This document shows, piece by piece, positions 30,432 through 38,898 of a stretch of 64,000 nt of DNA (the first letter of the stretch is position 1; each line of letters starts with the position of its first letter). A model generated the notes under the pieces. It searched no databases. It worked only from the letters and a program-made list of their open reading frames with translations, and was not told the DNA's origin. Source of the DNA: Actinomyces oris (GTDB lineage Bacteria > Actinomycetota > Actinomycetes > Actinomycetales > Actinomycetaceae); assembly GCF_006546825.1 (NCBI RefSeq), contig NZ_VICC01000007.1, positions 1-64,000 of the forward strand. The letters run 5' to 3'. The position numbers were made by a program, and so were the translations under genes.

Positions 30432-30618
30432 AGACAGAAAATAGGGGTGAGCATGGGGGATGCATCGGTAGTTCTTCCGATTGCGCTTCGAGCGTGACTG
30501 AGGCGTCGAGACCTCCGGACGCTCGCCGGGCTGTAGATATCTACGAACCGTGAGGATTCTCCGCGAACGGAGGATGCCGAACCGGGGACCAAGGGCCGAG
30601 GAGAGTGACAAGGGTGCC

Positions 30619-30663
30619 AGGCCGGGTGCGCACCCCGAGTCGCCAGGGGTGCGCACCCGGCCT
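30619..30663 (-). terminator. Terminator after cutC
   Basis: A perfect 18-bp stem (30619-30636 with 30646-30663) with a 9-base loop, 50 bases past the cutC stop. Confidence 0.75.
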
Positions 30664-30713
30664 CGGCTCCGCCGTCGGGAGGGAGGAGGGCAGGGACGGG
30701 CGGGGCTGCCGAG

Positions 30714-31634
30714 CTACGCGGGAAGCGGCACCGCGCGGACCGTCTCGACGGCGCGGCGCACCAGGGCCTCATCGGTGCGCTGGGGCTCGTCGGGGGTCAG
30801 TCCCTCGCGGGGGCAGCGCATGTGGACCTCGCGCACGCCGGTGGACTCCACCAGGTCGACCAGGCCGTCGGGGCGCACGGCCCCGGCCGCGACCACGGTC
30901 GGCCCGCCACTGGCCACCAGCCCGGCGATCACCGAGGCGCCGTCGGCCGCGGTCTGGGCCGCCCCACTGGTCAGGACGTAGCGCACGCCCAGTCCCTCCA
31001 GGTCCCCGTAGGCCTCGACGGTGTCGCGGCACTGATCGAAGGCCCGGTGGAAAGTGACGGGGGCGCCATTGGCCATGTCGACCAGCAGGCGCACGAGGCC
31101 GCGGTCAATGGTGCCGTCCTCGGTCAGGGCGCCGACGACGAAGCCCAGGTCCACCGCCGGCGGCAGCGTCGTGCGCCCCCCGCCCGTGGCCTGGGGGCGG
31201 GTGAACTCGGCCATCTCCAGGGCCAGGGTGGCGATGCGCCGCACGTCGGCGATCATCGCCCGGCCCTCATCGGCGTTGTAGACGAAGGACCCGCCCCGGG
31301 GACGGATGAGGATCCGCAGGCCGAAGGGGGCGGCGGCCTCGGGCTTCTCCGCCCAGTGGGCGCCGGCCTGGGCACGGCGCTGCTCGACCTGCTCGGCGGC
31401 GGCGAAGATGGCGGCCTCGATGGTGCCGATCGAGGGGGTGGTGCCGGCGGCGGTGAGGTTCGCGCCCAGCTCGGCCCGGTCAGCTCCGGCCCGGGCGGAG
31501 ATCCTCACGCCCTCGACGTCCTCGACGCAGGTCTCCAGGACGACGTGGCTGGGGTGACGCCAGGCGGGGACGGGAGCGGTGATCGTGTGCTGGCGCAGCG
31601 ACGGTGCTGAGCCGGTGAGCCTCATTGCATTCAT
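30714..31634 (-). CDS. cutC: CutC-family protein
   Basis: 306 residues. CutC folds as a TIM barrel and was first linked to copper tolerance; its reaction is unresolved. Family motifs are LETCVEDVEGVRISARAGADRAEL-like start of the barrel, LRILIRPRGGSFVY, DLGFVVGALTEDG, VTFHRAFDQ and VLTSGAAQTAADG. An extension of about 30 residues precedes the barrel. CAGACT ends 7 bases before the ATG 31634. It lies 56 bases downstream of the divergent-metal transporter end, on the same strand as the CDF gene but with no shared signal seen. Confidence 0.93.
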   Translation of the reverse strand: MNAMRLTGSAPSLRQHTITAPVPAWRHPSHVVLETCVEDVEGVRISARAGADRAELGANLTAAGTTPSIGTIEAAIFAAAEQVEQRRAQAGAHWAEKPEAAAPFGLRILIRPRGGSFVYNADEGRAMIADVRRIATLALEMAEFTRPQATGGGRTTLPPAVDLGFVVGALTEDGTIDRGLVRLLVDMANGAPVTFHRAFDQCRDTVEAYGDLEGLGVRYVLTSGAAQTAADGASVIAGLVASGGPTVVAAGAVRPDGLVDLVESTGVREVHMRCPREGLTPDEPQRTDEALVRRAVETVRAVPLPA

Positions 31635-31690
31635 GGGGCTGAGTCTGACATGTCCGCACGATGATGGAAACCGACTTGACCTGGGAGTTC

Positions 31691-32605
31691 TTAAATGTCC
31701 TCCAGATCCTCGTAGGACTTGGGGTCCTCGATGGGCTCCAGGTGCGCCGAGATGCGCAGGCTGGTGTCGGCCTCGATGAGCTCGTCGATGACCTGCTCAG
31801 TGAAGTCGTGCCCCTTCTTGACGCTCCAGGCTGCCGGAACCAGCACGTGCAGCTCCATGAAGCGCCGATTGCCGGCCTCGCGCACCCGCACCGCGTGGAA
31901 GTCGATCATGCCCACCTGGCGGTGGCGCGCCAGAACCTCCTCCACGCGCTGGAGCACCTCAGCGGACGGGGCGATGTCCATGAGACCGCCCACCGAGTCG
32001 CGAATGAGCGTGAAGCCGGTCCACATGATGTTGAGCCCGGCCCCCAGGGCGACGACGGCGTCGAGCACGGCCGAGCCGAAGACGGCCACTAGTGCCACCC
32101 CGACCAGGACCGCGGCGGAGGTGACGACGTCGGTGGCCAGGTGTTTGGCGTCGGCCACCAGGGTCATGGAGCGCTCGCGGCGCCCGGCCCGGTAGAGCAC
32201 CCACGCCACCGCAGCGTTGAGGAGCGAGGCGATGACCGAGACCGCCAGACCCACCCCCAGCTGCTCGGGCATCTGCGGGTGGATGAGGCGCTCGATGGCG
32301 GAGATGATGATGACGGCGGCGGCCACGAAGATCATGACGCCCTCGACGACGGCCGAGAAGTACTCGGCCTTGGAGTGCCCGAACTGGTGGTCGGCGTCGG
32401 CCGGCTTGGCCGCGATCTTCAGCACGATGAGGGCGACGACGGCGGCGATGAGGTTGACCACGGACTCGGCGGCGTCGGAGAGCAGACCCACGGAGCCGGT
32501 CAGCCAGGCCGCGGCCCCCTTGAGCGCGATCGTGGCCAGTGCGGCACCGATGGACAGCCACGCGTAGCGGCTCAGGTCCTTGGGGGGTGAGTAGCGGGAG
32601 GACAC
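31691..32605 (-). CDS. Cation diffusion facilitator (CDF) metal transporter
   Basis: 304 residues from GTG 32605; the longer frame upstream is non-coding. Six membrane segments. The metal site in helices 2 and 5 is visible as LLSDAAESVVN (Asp/Glu) and DAKHLATDVVTS (His/Asp), with HQFGHSKAEYFS between. A cytoplasmic C-terminal domain with DFHAVRVREAG and FMELHVLVP carries the histidines of the regulatory zinc-binding fold. Exports zinc or a related divalent cation; specificity not decidable. CATGAT ends 6 bases before the start codon. Confidence 0.9.
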   Translation of the reverse strand: MSSRYSPPKDLSRYAWLSIGAALATIALKGAAAWLTGSVGLLSDAAESVVNLIAAVVALIVLKIAAKPADADHQFGHSKAEYFSAVVEGVMIFVAAAVIIISAIERLIHPQMPEQLGVGLAVSVIASLLNAAVAWVLYRAGRRERSMTLVADAKHLATDVVTSAAVLVGVALVAVFGSAVLDAVVALGAGLNIMWTGFTLIRDSVGGLMDIAPSAEVLQRVEEVLARHRQVGMIDFHAVRVREAGNRRFMELHVLVPAAWSVKKGHDFTEQVIDELIEADTSLRISAHLEPIEDPKSYEDLEDI

Positions 32606-32803
32606 GCCCCGATCATGGCGCGGGCCTCGGCGCCCTGACCACCCGAGGTTTCGTGTCGCCGCAACGCGCGGTCCGCGGCGGTCGGGTGTCCGCCCCGCGC
32701 TGTGCCGTGCACTAAGGTGCCCGGTAGCGGCGGGCTGCCGGTCCGACACCGGGATCGACGGCGGGACAGCCGCCATGACAGGAGCGAAAGGCGGGCAACC
32801 GGG

Positions 32804-33613
32804 GTGCTGGACCTCTCTTCCCTCACGCTTCACATGCCGGCGTCCCTGACCGACACCTTCCGGCTGCTGGACCTGTGCGGGGTCCTGCTCAACGGGATCC
32901 TGGGCGGGCTCATCGCCCGGCGCAAGAACTTCGACCTGGTGGGCTTCGTCGTCCTGGCCATGCTCACGGCCACCGCCGGCGGCATCCTGCGCGACGTCAT
33001 GATCCAGGCCGGCCCGCCCTTCGCCCTGACCGACCCCTACTACCTCTACACGGCCTGCCTGGGTGCGACGGTGGCCTGGTTCGTGCCGCTGACCTCGCGG
33101 CCCACCCGGCGCCTGCTCGTGGTGGCCGACGCCGTCATCCTGGGCTGCTGGGCCGCCACCGGGGCCTCGAAGGCCCTCACCTACGGGCTCGGCGTCATGC
33201 CGGCGCTCCTGCTGGGCTGCCTCACCGCCATCGGCGGCTCCATGATCCGCGATGTCGCGGTGGGGGAGACCCCGGCCGTCTTCGGGGGCAACAAGCTCTA
33301 CGCGATCCCGGCGCTCATCGCCGCCGGCACCCAGGTCGTGGCCGTCAAGGCGGGGGTGGCCGACGCGCACGCCATGCTCGTGTCCACCGTGGTCGGCGCG
33401 GGCCTGTGCGTGCTCGCCTACTGGCGCTCCTGGCAGCTGCCGGTCATCTCCGACCGGGAACGGCGCCGGGCCGGGCGGCGCGCGGCGAACGGCGCGCTCG
33501 TGGGCTGGCGCCGGGGGCTCATGATGGGGCCGCTCAAGGCCCCCTCCTGGCGCGGCCGCGGCGGGCAGACGGCGCAGGAGGGCACCTCCTCCCAGCAGCC
33601 CGAGCAGGGCTAG
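32804..33613 (+). CDS. TRIC-like cation channel (UPF0126)
   Basis: 269 residues from GTG 32804 (ATG 32834 is an alternative). Seven membrane segments with an internal duplication: GGILRDVMIQ in the first half and GGSMIRDVAVG in the second, the Gly-Gly kinks of the trimeric intracellular cation channel family. The C-terminal tail (from about 210) is rich in Arg, Gly and Ser. Bacterial relatives conduct K+ and similar cations. It is divergent from the CDF gene. The start is moderately sure because no strong ribosome site is present. Confidence 0.87.
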   Translation: MLDLSSLTLHMPASLTDTFRLLDLCGVLLNGILGGLIARRKNFDLVGFVVLAMLTATAGGILRDVMIQAGPPFALTDPYYLYTACLGATVAWFVPLTSRPTRRLLVVADAVILGCWAATGASKALTYGLGVMPALLLGCLTAIGGSMIRDVAVGETPAVFGGNKLYAIPALIAAGTQVVAVKAGVADAHAMLVSTVVGAGLCVLAYWRSWQLPVISDRERRRAGRRAANGALVGWRRGLMMGPLKAPSWRGRGGQTAQEGTSSQQPEQG

Positions 33614-33659
33614 GGGCGGACTACGGGGTTAGCCGGGCTCAGCCGGCCTTGAGGCGGCC

Positions 33660-33977
33660 TCAGGAACTCTCGCCGACCGGGCGCACGCTGGCCTGCCCGG
33701 CGTCGACGGGCTGGGACTGGGCGCTGCCCTTGTTCGAGGGCGCCCCGAAGAGCCGCTCCTTGACGGCGTCGGCGACCTTCTCGGTGACGGCCTCGCCCTG
33801 GGTACGCACGGCCTGCTTGACGTGGCTGGAGGCAGCGTCGACCCGGGTGCGCACGAAGGGCTGCTCGGCGACCTTGGAGGCTGCGGTCTTGATGCGCTCG
33901 TACTGGGCGCGTCCCGCGCGGGTCCCGAGCACGTATCCCGCGCCGAGTCCGAGGATGAAGGGGATCTTGCCGGCCAT
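33660..33977 (-). CDS. YtxH-like small membrane protein
   Basis: 105 residues from MAGKIPFILGLGAGYVLG, with AGGAGA upstream. A short glycine-zipper helix (about 4-17) is followed by TRAGRAQYERIK, and then an amphipathic helical stretch, the layout of YtxH-domain envelope-stress proteins. The C-terminal 20 residues are Gln/Ser-rich. It is the downstream partner of the GPT-repeat membrane protein on the same strand, 159 bases away. Confidence 0.7.
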   Translation of the reverse strand: MAGKIPFILGLGAGYVLGTRAGRAQYERIKTAASKVAEQPFVRTRVDAASSHVKQAVRTQGEAVTEKVADAVKERLFGAPSNKGSAQSQPVDAGQASVRPVGESS

Positions 33978-34136
33978 ATCGTCTCCTGAGCTTGAAGGAA
34001 GCACTGCTGGGTGCGCCATCACCATACCGGCCGGGGGCCGGGGCGACTGACGTGAAGGGGGCGCGGGGACCGCGTGATCGCCCACAGCGTCACGCGCGGG
34101 GCCGCCGCGGGGCTGAGGTGGTCCTCGCCCCTGGAA

Positions 34137-34475
34137 TCACACGGTTTCCTCCGAGGAGTCGCCGGTGGAGGGAGTCGAGCTCGCCGCGGGGTCCTGGACG
34201 GTGGTGCCGTGGGCGCTCGGCTGGGAGGCGATCAGGCCGTCCGGCGTGACGGTGGTGATGTAGGAGCGGCCGCCCAGGATGACGCCGAGGGTCACCAGGA
34301 GTCCGGTGCCCATGAGGGTGGCGACCTGCAGCACGTTGAGGTCGGCCAGGATCGCGTGGCGGCGAAGTGAGGCGGTCGTTGAGGTGGCCGAGCTGGTGGG
34401 GCTGGTGGGGCCGGTCGGGCCGGTCGGGCCGGTGGGCTCTGCCGGGCCGGTGGAGTCTGTGGAGAAGGGGGACAT
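34137..34475 (-). CDS. Small membrane protein with GPT repeats
   Basis: 112 residues from MSPFSTDSTG, with a strong AGGAGG about 9 bases upstream. The first 25 residues contain GPAEPTGPTGPTGPT, a short collagen-like Gly-x-x array, followed by Ser/Thr-rich sequence, a helix (ILADLNVLQVATLMGTGLLV) and a second part with LGGRSYITTVTPDG and a Ser/Thr/Glu-rich tail. One membrane segment is likely (about 52-72). The family was not recognized. Confidence 0.6.
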   Translation of the reverse strand: MSPFSTDSTGPAEPTGPTGPTGPTSPTSSATSTTASLRRHAILADLNVLQVATLMGTGLLVTLGVILGGRSYITTVTPDGLIASQPSAHGTTVQDPAASSTPSTGDSSEETV

Positions 34476-34716
34476 GTGATTCCTCCTGTTCGCTGGGGAT
34501 GGGAACGGGGGCGTTCGCCCCGATGAACCCAGGTAACCGCCGGGGCCTGTCGTCCTTGTAGGGCGGGCCTGTGCTGTCCCTGTGAACCGGGCGGGCTGCG
34601 GGTCGATCCGCATGCTGGCGGGGATCCACGCCGGTGGAGGGGCCTGCGTGAGACATGCCGCATGGAGGGGCCGGCCGGGAATCGGCCCGCTCTCAGCGGT
34701 GGCCGCCGTGAGGTCG

Positions 34717-35979
34717 TCAGCGGCGCGGCGCCGCCTCCAGCAGCTCGCGGGGCAGGCGCCGGGCCAGCTCATAGCCGTCGGCGCCCACGACGACGGGCAC
34801 GTCGGCCTCGGCCAGGGTCCGGGCCTCGGGCCCGATTCCCATGGGGTGGGCGGTCAGTCCTCCGGCGAGCATCTGCTGGGTGGCGGTCAGGCGGCGGATG
34901 GCGACGGCGGCGATCCGGTCGGCGTGGTGGCGGGCGGCCTCGCCGTAGATGTGCGGGTCGTGCTGGCCGTCGTCGCCGAAGAGGATCCAGGTGATCTGGG
35001 GCAGGTCGATCATGAGCCGGCGCAGCTCGGTGCGCTTGTGCTCGATGCCCGAGCGGAACCAGCCGGTGTTGGTCGGCCCCCAGTCGGTCATGAGCGCGGG
35101 CCCCGAGGGGAAGCCGTGGCGGGAGAAGAAAGAGCGCAGGGTGGGGACCACGTTCCAGGCCCCGGTCGATAGGTACATCATCGGGGTGCCCGGGTGGGCT
35201 GCCTGGATGCGCGAGTAGAGCTCGGCCATCCCGGGGACGGGCTCGCGCGCCGAGGAGTACTTGACGAGCTGGTTCCAGGCGGCCACGAGGACGCGGGGGA
35301 CGTGCGTGACCATGGCGGTGTCGTCGATGTCGGAGATGATGCCCAGGCGCGGGCCCTCGGGGATGATGAGGACCTTGGCGGCGACTGCGTGCGCCCCCAT
35401 CGCCTCGATCCTGGCCTCGTGCCAGCCGGGCTCCAGACCGTGATCGCGCACGACGACGTCGATGTAGCCGCTGCGGTCGGCCCGGGTGCGCACACTGGCC
35501 CGGCCCACGTGGACCGTCACCGGCAGGAAGGCCACCGGCACCTCGATGAACAGACGCCAGCCGCGTTGGGCGTCGCTCAGCCCGGTCATGGCGAAGCTGC
35601 GGGCCTGGGCGGCGCTGAGAGGAAGAGAGACGGGCAGGGAGCGGAACAGCGGCCCCTCGGCCGGGGCGTCCTGGGGGCGCATCACCATGCGGGCCAGGAC
35701 CCGGGCCATAGGGGCGGGCCGGGAGGGCTGAGTGGGCTGGGAGGAGCTGGAGGAGGCCCCGCGGGAGGCTGAGGCGGGGCGCCGGCGGGCTCCGGCCGCG
35801 CTGCGCTGGGCCGCCGTGTCCTGGTGCCGCGGCGCCGTCGGGCCGGGCTGAGCCGGGGCGCTGGTGCCGTAGCCGTCGTAGGGAATGACGCGAGGGCGCC
35901 AGCCCTGACGCTTGAGGACCGGGACGGTGTCGCGATGGAACCGGTCCTCGACGGCGCGGGCGATGTCGGAGAGGGGCAC
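34717..35979 (-). CDS. App1-like phosphatidate phosphatase (DUF2183)
   Basis: 420 residues from a GTG start. The catalytic domain has the HAD-like DxDxT motif in IISDIDDTAMVTHVP, and the App1 signature stretch with MMYLSTGAWNVVPTLRSFF and ILFGDDGQHDPHIYGE, the yeast App1 fold that dephosphorylates phosphatidate. A Ser/Gln/Pro-rich linker (about 45-90) precedes a beta-sandwich-like region. No membrane helix. TAGGAT ends 6 bases before the start. Likely acts on lipid phosphates; bacterial substrate unproven. Confidence 0.87.
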   Translation of the reverse strand: MPLSDIARAVEDRFHRDTVPVLKRQGWRPRVIPYDGYGTSAPAQPGPTAPRHQDTAAQRSAAGARRRPASASRGASSSSSQPTQPSRPAPMARVLARMVMRPQDAPAEGPLFRSLPVSLPLSAAQARSFAMTGLSDAQRGWRLFIEVPVAFLPVTVHVGRASVRTRADRSGYIDVVVRDHGLEPGWHEARIEAMGAHAVAAKVLIIPEGPRLGIISDIDDTAMVTHVPRVLVAAWNQLVKYSSAREPVPGMAELYSRIQAAHPGTPMMYLSTGAWNVVPTLRSFFSRHGFPSGPALMTDWGPTNTGWFRSGIEHKRTELRRLMIDLPQITWILFGDDGQHDPHIYGEAARHHADRIAAVAIRRLTATQQMLAGGLTAHPMGIGPEARTLAEADVPVVVGADGYELARRLPRELLEAAPRR

Positions 35980-35985
35980 CTCTGG

Positions 35986-35991
35986 ATCCTA
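35986..35991 (-). promoter_or_regulatory. -10 of App1-like gene, leaderless type
   Basis: On the minus strand TAGGAT ends 6 bases before the GTG start. Confidence 0.5.
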
Positions 35992-36030
35992 GACGACTCA
36001 GGGGTTCCAATCGTTGCGTTCGTCGGGTGG

Positions 36031-36105
36031 ATCGCGCGGTCGTAGGGTAGGTCGCGGGGTCGTGCCTTGAACCCTCGACGGCGCGGCATAAGGCACGATC
36101 GCGAG
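36031..36105 (-). repeat. Intergenic palindromic repeat, copy 2
   Basis: Read on the minus strand it aligns over about 75 bases with copy 1 at 15994-16066, sharing the blocks CGTGCC, GTCGAGGG and GACC-CGCGACCTA. Arms GGTCGTGCCTT (36058-36068) and AAGGCACGATC (36090-36100) form a hairpin. It lies between two minus-strand genes. Confidence 0.6.
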
Positions 36106-36121
36106 CGACTGTCAGCGGCTC

Positions 36122-37480
36122 TCAGTGGTGCAGGGCCTTGAGCCGCCGGCCGCTCGCCCACCATAGGACGGCCCCGCAGCCCAGGGCCCACCAGGTGTAG
36201 CTTGAGCCGACGGCCTTGGCCCAGGCGGGCCAGTTCTGCTCCACGTGGTTCTGCTCGGGGAACCACCACTGCATCGCCAGGACGAAGACGAGGAACCCGG
36301 CGGCGGCGGCCACGCCGAGCGCGGTCGAGCGCCAGCGCCAGGCCGCCGCCGCGACCGACATGAGCACGGGCAGGCACCACACCCAGTGGTGCGACCAGGA
36401 GATGGGGGAGATGAGCAGGCCGAGCACCATGACCACGCTGATCTGGAGGGACAGGATCAGGCCGTCGTCCTGGCCGGGACCCCCGGCCGCGCCGCGGGCT
36501 CCCCGCAGCCGGTCCAGCCGGCGGCACAGGAACCAGGCCGCCACCACGGCGAGCAGGGAGCACACCGCCCAGGTGAGGTTCCAGGCGGCCTCCGGCAACC
36601 CCCGGGCGATCGCGCCCTTGAGGTTCTGATTGCCCGAGTAGTCGGCGAAACCGGCGCGCCCCGGATCCCACATGGCCGAGGTGAAGAACTCCCAGGACTC
36701 GGTGGGGGCCGCCAGGGCGGCCAGGAGCGTCAGTCCGACGGCGCTGCCCGCCATGGTGGCTGCCGCCCGCCACTCCCGGCGTGCCAGGAGCACCAGGATC
36801 GCGACCGCCGGCGTCAGCTTGATCGCGGCGGCCAGGCCGCTGAGGGCCCCGCGCCAGCGCGAGCACTCAGGAACCAGGAACAGGTCCACGGCCACCAGCT
36901 CCATGAGAATGGCGTTGACCTGCGCGTACTCCATGGTCTTGGGGAAGGGCTCCAGGGCGATGACCCCGATGAGCGCCAGCCACGGTGCCAGGCTGCGTGC
37001 CATCCGGGGCGCGACGGCCAGCCGCCTGAGAACCGCGTAGGCGGTCACGGCGGCGCACAGCGGCGTGGCCACGATCAGCAGCACGGTGGTCGACTGGTAC
37101 GACATCCAGGTCAGGGGCGCGATCACCCAGGCCGCCAGAGGCGTGTAGGTGAAGGGCCACAGGTGCTGACCCGGGTTGGCGTACCAGCTGTAGAGGTCTC
37201 CGCCGTCGAGCCACTGACGGACGGCCTCGTAGTAGACGAAGGAATCCAGCTTGAACAGCCACTGGCCGTGCTCATCCACCAGGGACCAGTAGGCGGGCAC
37301 CAGCAGGGCCAGCCATCCCAAAGCGGCGACGACGAGCGATGAGGCGACGGCGTGCGCGGCCGCCGCCAGCCGCGGAGGTCGGGCGGCAGGCATCCCGCTC
37401 CCACGGCCGGGGTGCCCCGTGGGGCCGGTGCCCGACTGGGAGGGAAGGTGGGCGTGTTGTGGATTTCCTGCGATCGGCAT
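36122..37480 (-). CDS. GT87/DUF2029 polyprenyl-linked mannosyltransferase-like membrane protein
   Basis: 452 residues with 10-11 membrane segments, GT-C fold. The first outer loop contains the acidic site DSFVYYEAVRQWLDGGDLYSWY and further on FTYTPLAAWVIAPL; FPKTMEYAQVNAILMELVAVDL and GLAAAIKLTPAVAILVLLAR are family stretches shared with PimE-like mannosyltransferases. It probably adds a sugar from a polyprenyl donor to an envelope lipid outside the membrane. TACACT ends 7 bases before the ATG. Acceptor not decidable. Confidence 0.82.
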   Translation of the reverse strand: MPIAGNPQHAHLPSQSGTGPTGHPGRGSGMPAARPPRLAAAAHAVASSLVVAALGWLALLVPAYWSLVDEHGQWLFKLDSFVYYEAVRQWLDGGDLYSWYANPGQHLWPFTYTPLAAWVIAPLTWMSYQSTTVLLIVATPLCAAVTAYAVLRRLAVAPRMARSLAPWLALIGVIALEPFPKTMEYAQVNAILMELVAVDLFLVPECSRWRGALSGLAAAIKLTPAVAILVLLARREWRAAATMAGSAVGLTLLAALAAPTESWEFFTSAMWDPGRAGFADYSGNQNLKGAIARGLPEAAWNLTWAVCSLLAVVAAWFLCRRLDRLRGARGAAGGPGQDDGLILSLQISVVMVLGLLISPISWSHHWVWCLPVLMSVAAAAWRWRSTALGVAAAAGFLVFVLAMQWWFPEQNHVEQNWPAWAKAVGSSYTWWALGCGAVLWWASGRRLKALHH

Positions 37481-37487
37481 CGTGCTG

Positions 37488-37493
37488 AGTGTA
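37488..37493 (-). promoter_or_regulatory. -10 of GT87-like gene, leaderless type
   Basis: On the minus strand TACACT ends 7 bases before the ATG. Confidence 0.5.
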
Positions 37494-37540
37494 GAAGAGT
37501 CACCAAGAACGCTGGGAACTGAGTCGCCCGCCGAGGTTGT

Positions 37541-38794
37541 TCAGTGACCACCCAGCGAGCCGCTGGTCCGCGCTCGCCTGAGCGCCGGCAGCCCCAGGAC
37601 ACCAACCACGACGGCGCCCCAGGCGAAGGCGGCCACCGCCAGGTACCCGGCGCGCGAGCCACCGGCGTCGGTGGCCTGCCCCGCCAGCAGGGACCCGATC
37701 GAGACCCCGATGTTGAGGGCCGTGCTCACCCAGGCCAGACCCTCGGTCAGCTGCGAGGGGGCCACCGTCACCTGCACGATGTTGTTGCCGCTGGTCAGGG
37801 TGGGGGCGATGGCCAGCCCCGTCAGGAGCGCCAGGACAGACAGCACCACCAGGTTCGGCGCGAAACCGAAGGTCGAGGCCCCCACGGCGAGCCCCACCAG
37901 CCCGGCCATAAGCTGCTTCCACAGCGGCCACCCCCACGTGCGCGAGCCGTAGAGGAGGGCCGCGCCGAAGGAGCCCACGCCCCACACCGCCAGGACCAGA
38001 CCCGAGGCCGACTTGTGCCCGGCCTCGGTGGCGAAGGCCACTGCGGCGACGTCGTTGGCCCCGAACATGGCCCCCAGGATGAGGAAGACGATGGCGATGG
38101 ACACCATCGCGCCGTAGCGCATCACCGGTGGGTGCGCCGTGGTCTGATCCGACTGCTCGGCAGCCTCAGCGGTGCGCCGCGGCCGAGTCGGGTGCGGCGC
38201 GGGCTCAGTGGCGCGCTGGCCGAGGAACCACAGCCCCCCGACCAGCTGCATCACCACACAGCACACCCAGCCCGAGATCACCGGCAGGAACGGCGTCGTG
38301 CACAGGGCCGTGGCCAGCACCGGCCCGAGAATGAAGGCCACCTCGTCCAGGGCCGCCTCCAGGGAGAAGGCCGCGTGAACCTCCTCAGGGCGGGTGAGCA
38401 TCGCCGTCCAGCGCGCCCGCACCAGTGAGCCCATGGAACCGGCCAGGCTGCCGGCCAGGGCTGACAGGGCGGCCAGGATCCCCAGGTGCGCGTGCACGGC
38501 GGCGGCGCCGGCCAGCCCCACCAGGCTCAAGGACGACACGAGCACCGCGGGCAGCATGACCCGCGACTGGCCGTAGCGGTCGACGCAGCGGGCCAGGATC
38601 GGCGCCCCGATGGCCATGGCCACGAAGTTCGCGGCGCTGACCAGGCCCGCGGCCGTGTAGGAGCCGTAGAGCTCCTCGACCGCCAGGATCGTGGAGATCC
38701 CCACCATGGACATGGGGAAACGGGCGATGAGCCCGGCGCTCGTGAAGGAGCGGGCACCGGGGTGAACGAGGATCGTTCGGTAGGAGGTGGCCAT
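37541..38794 (-). CDS. MFS transporter
   Basis: 417 residues with 12 membrane segments. The loop 2-3 motif reads GAPILARCVDRYGQSRVM (A-type GxxxDRxGxR/K variant), and a charged loop of about 35 residues (PRRTAEAAEQSDQ) separates the halves. The second half repeats the fold. It resembles drug or sugar efflux members of the superfamily, but no substrate can be assigned. It lies 60 bases upstream of the GT87-like gene on the same strand, which has its own -10. Confidence 0.82.
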   Translation of the reverse strand: MATSYRTILVHPGARSFTSAGLIARFPMSMVGISTILAVEELYGSYTAAGLVSAANFVAMAIGAPILARCVDRYGQSRVMLPAVLVSSLSLVGLAGAAAVHAHLGILAALSALAGSLAGSMGSLVRARWTAMLTRPEEVHAAFSLEAALDEVAFILGPVLATALCTTPFLPVISGWVCCVVMQLVGGLWFLGQRATEPAPHPTRPRRTAEAAEQSDQTTAHPPVMRYGAMVSIAIVFLILGAMFGANDVAAVAFATEAGHKSASGLVLAVWGVGSFGAALLYGSRTWGWPLWKQLMAGLVGLAVGASTFGFAPNLVVLSVLALLTGLAIAPTLTSGNNIVQVTVAPSQLTEGLAWVSTALNIGVSIGSLLAGQATDAGGSRAGYLAVAAFAWGAVVVGVLGLPALRRARTSGSLGGH

Positions 38795-38852
38795 ATCGGA
38801 CGTCGTGCGCTGCTGGAAGGTGCGGTTCAGAGGAAGTTCAGAGTAATAGGAC

Positions 38853-38885
38853 GGGTCGGAGCCCCGGCGGGCGGGGCTCCGACCC
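38853..38885 (-). terminator. Terminator after LRV-domain gene
   Basis: A perfect 13-bp stem GGGTCGGAGCCCC (38853-38865) with its complement (38873-38885) sits 14 bases past the stop codon of the next minus-strand gene. Confidence 0.8.
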
Positions 38886-38898
38886 GGGGTGAAACGGA

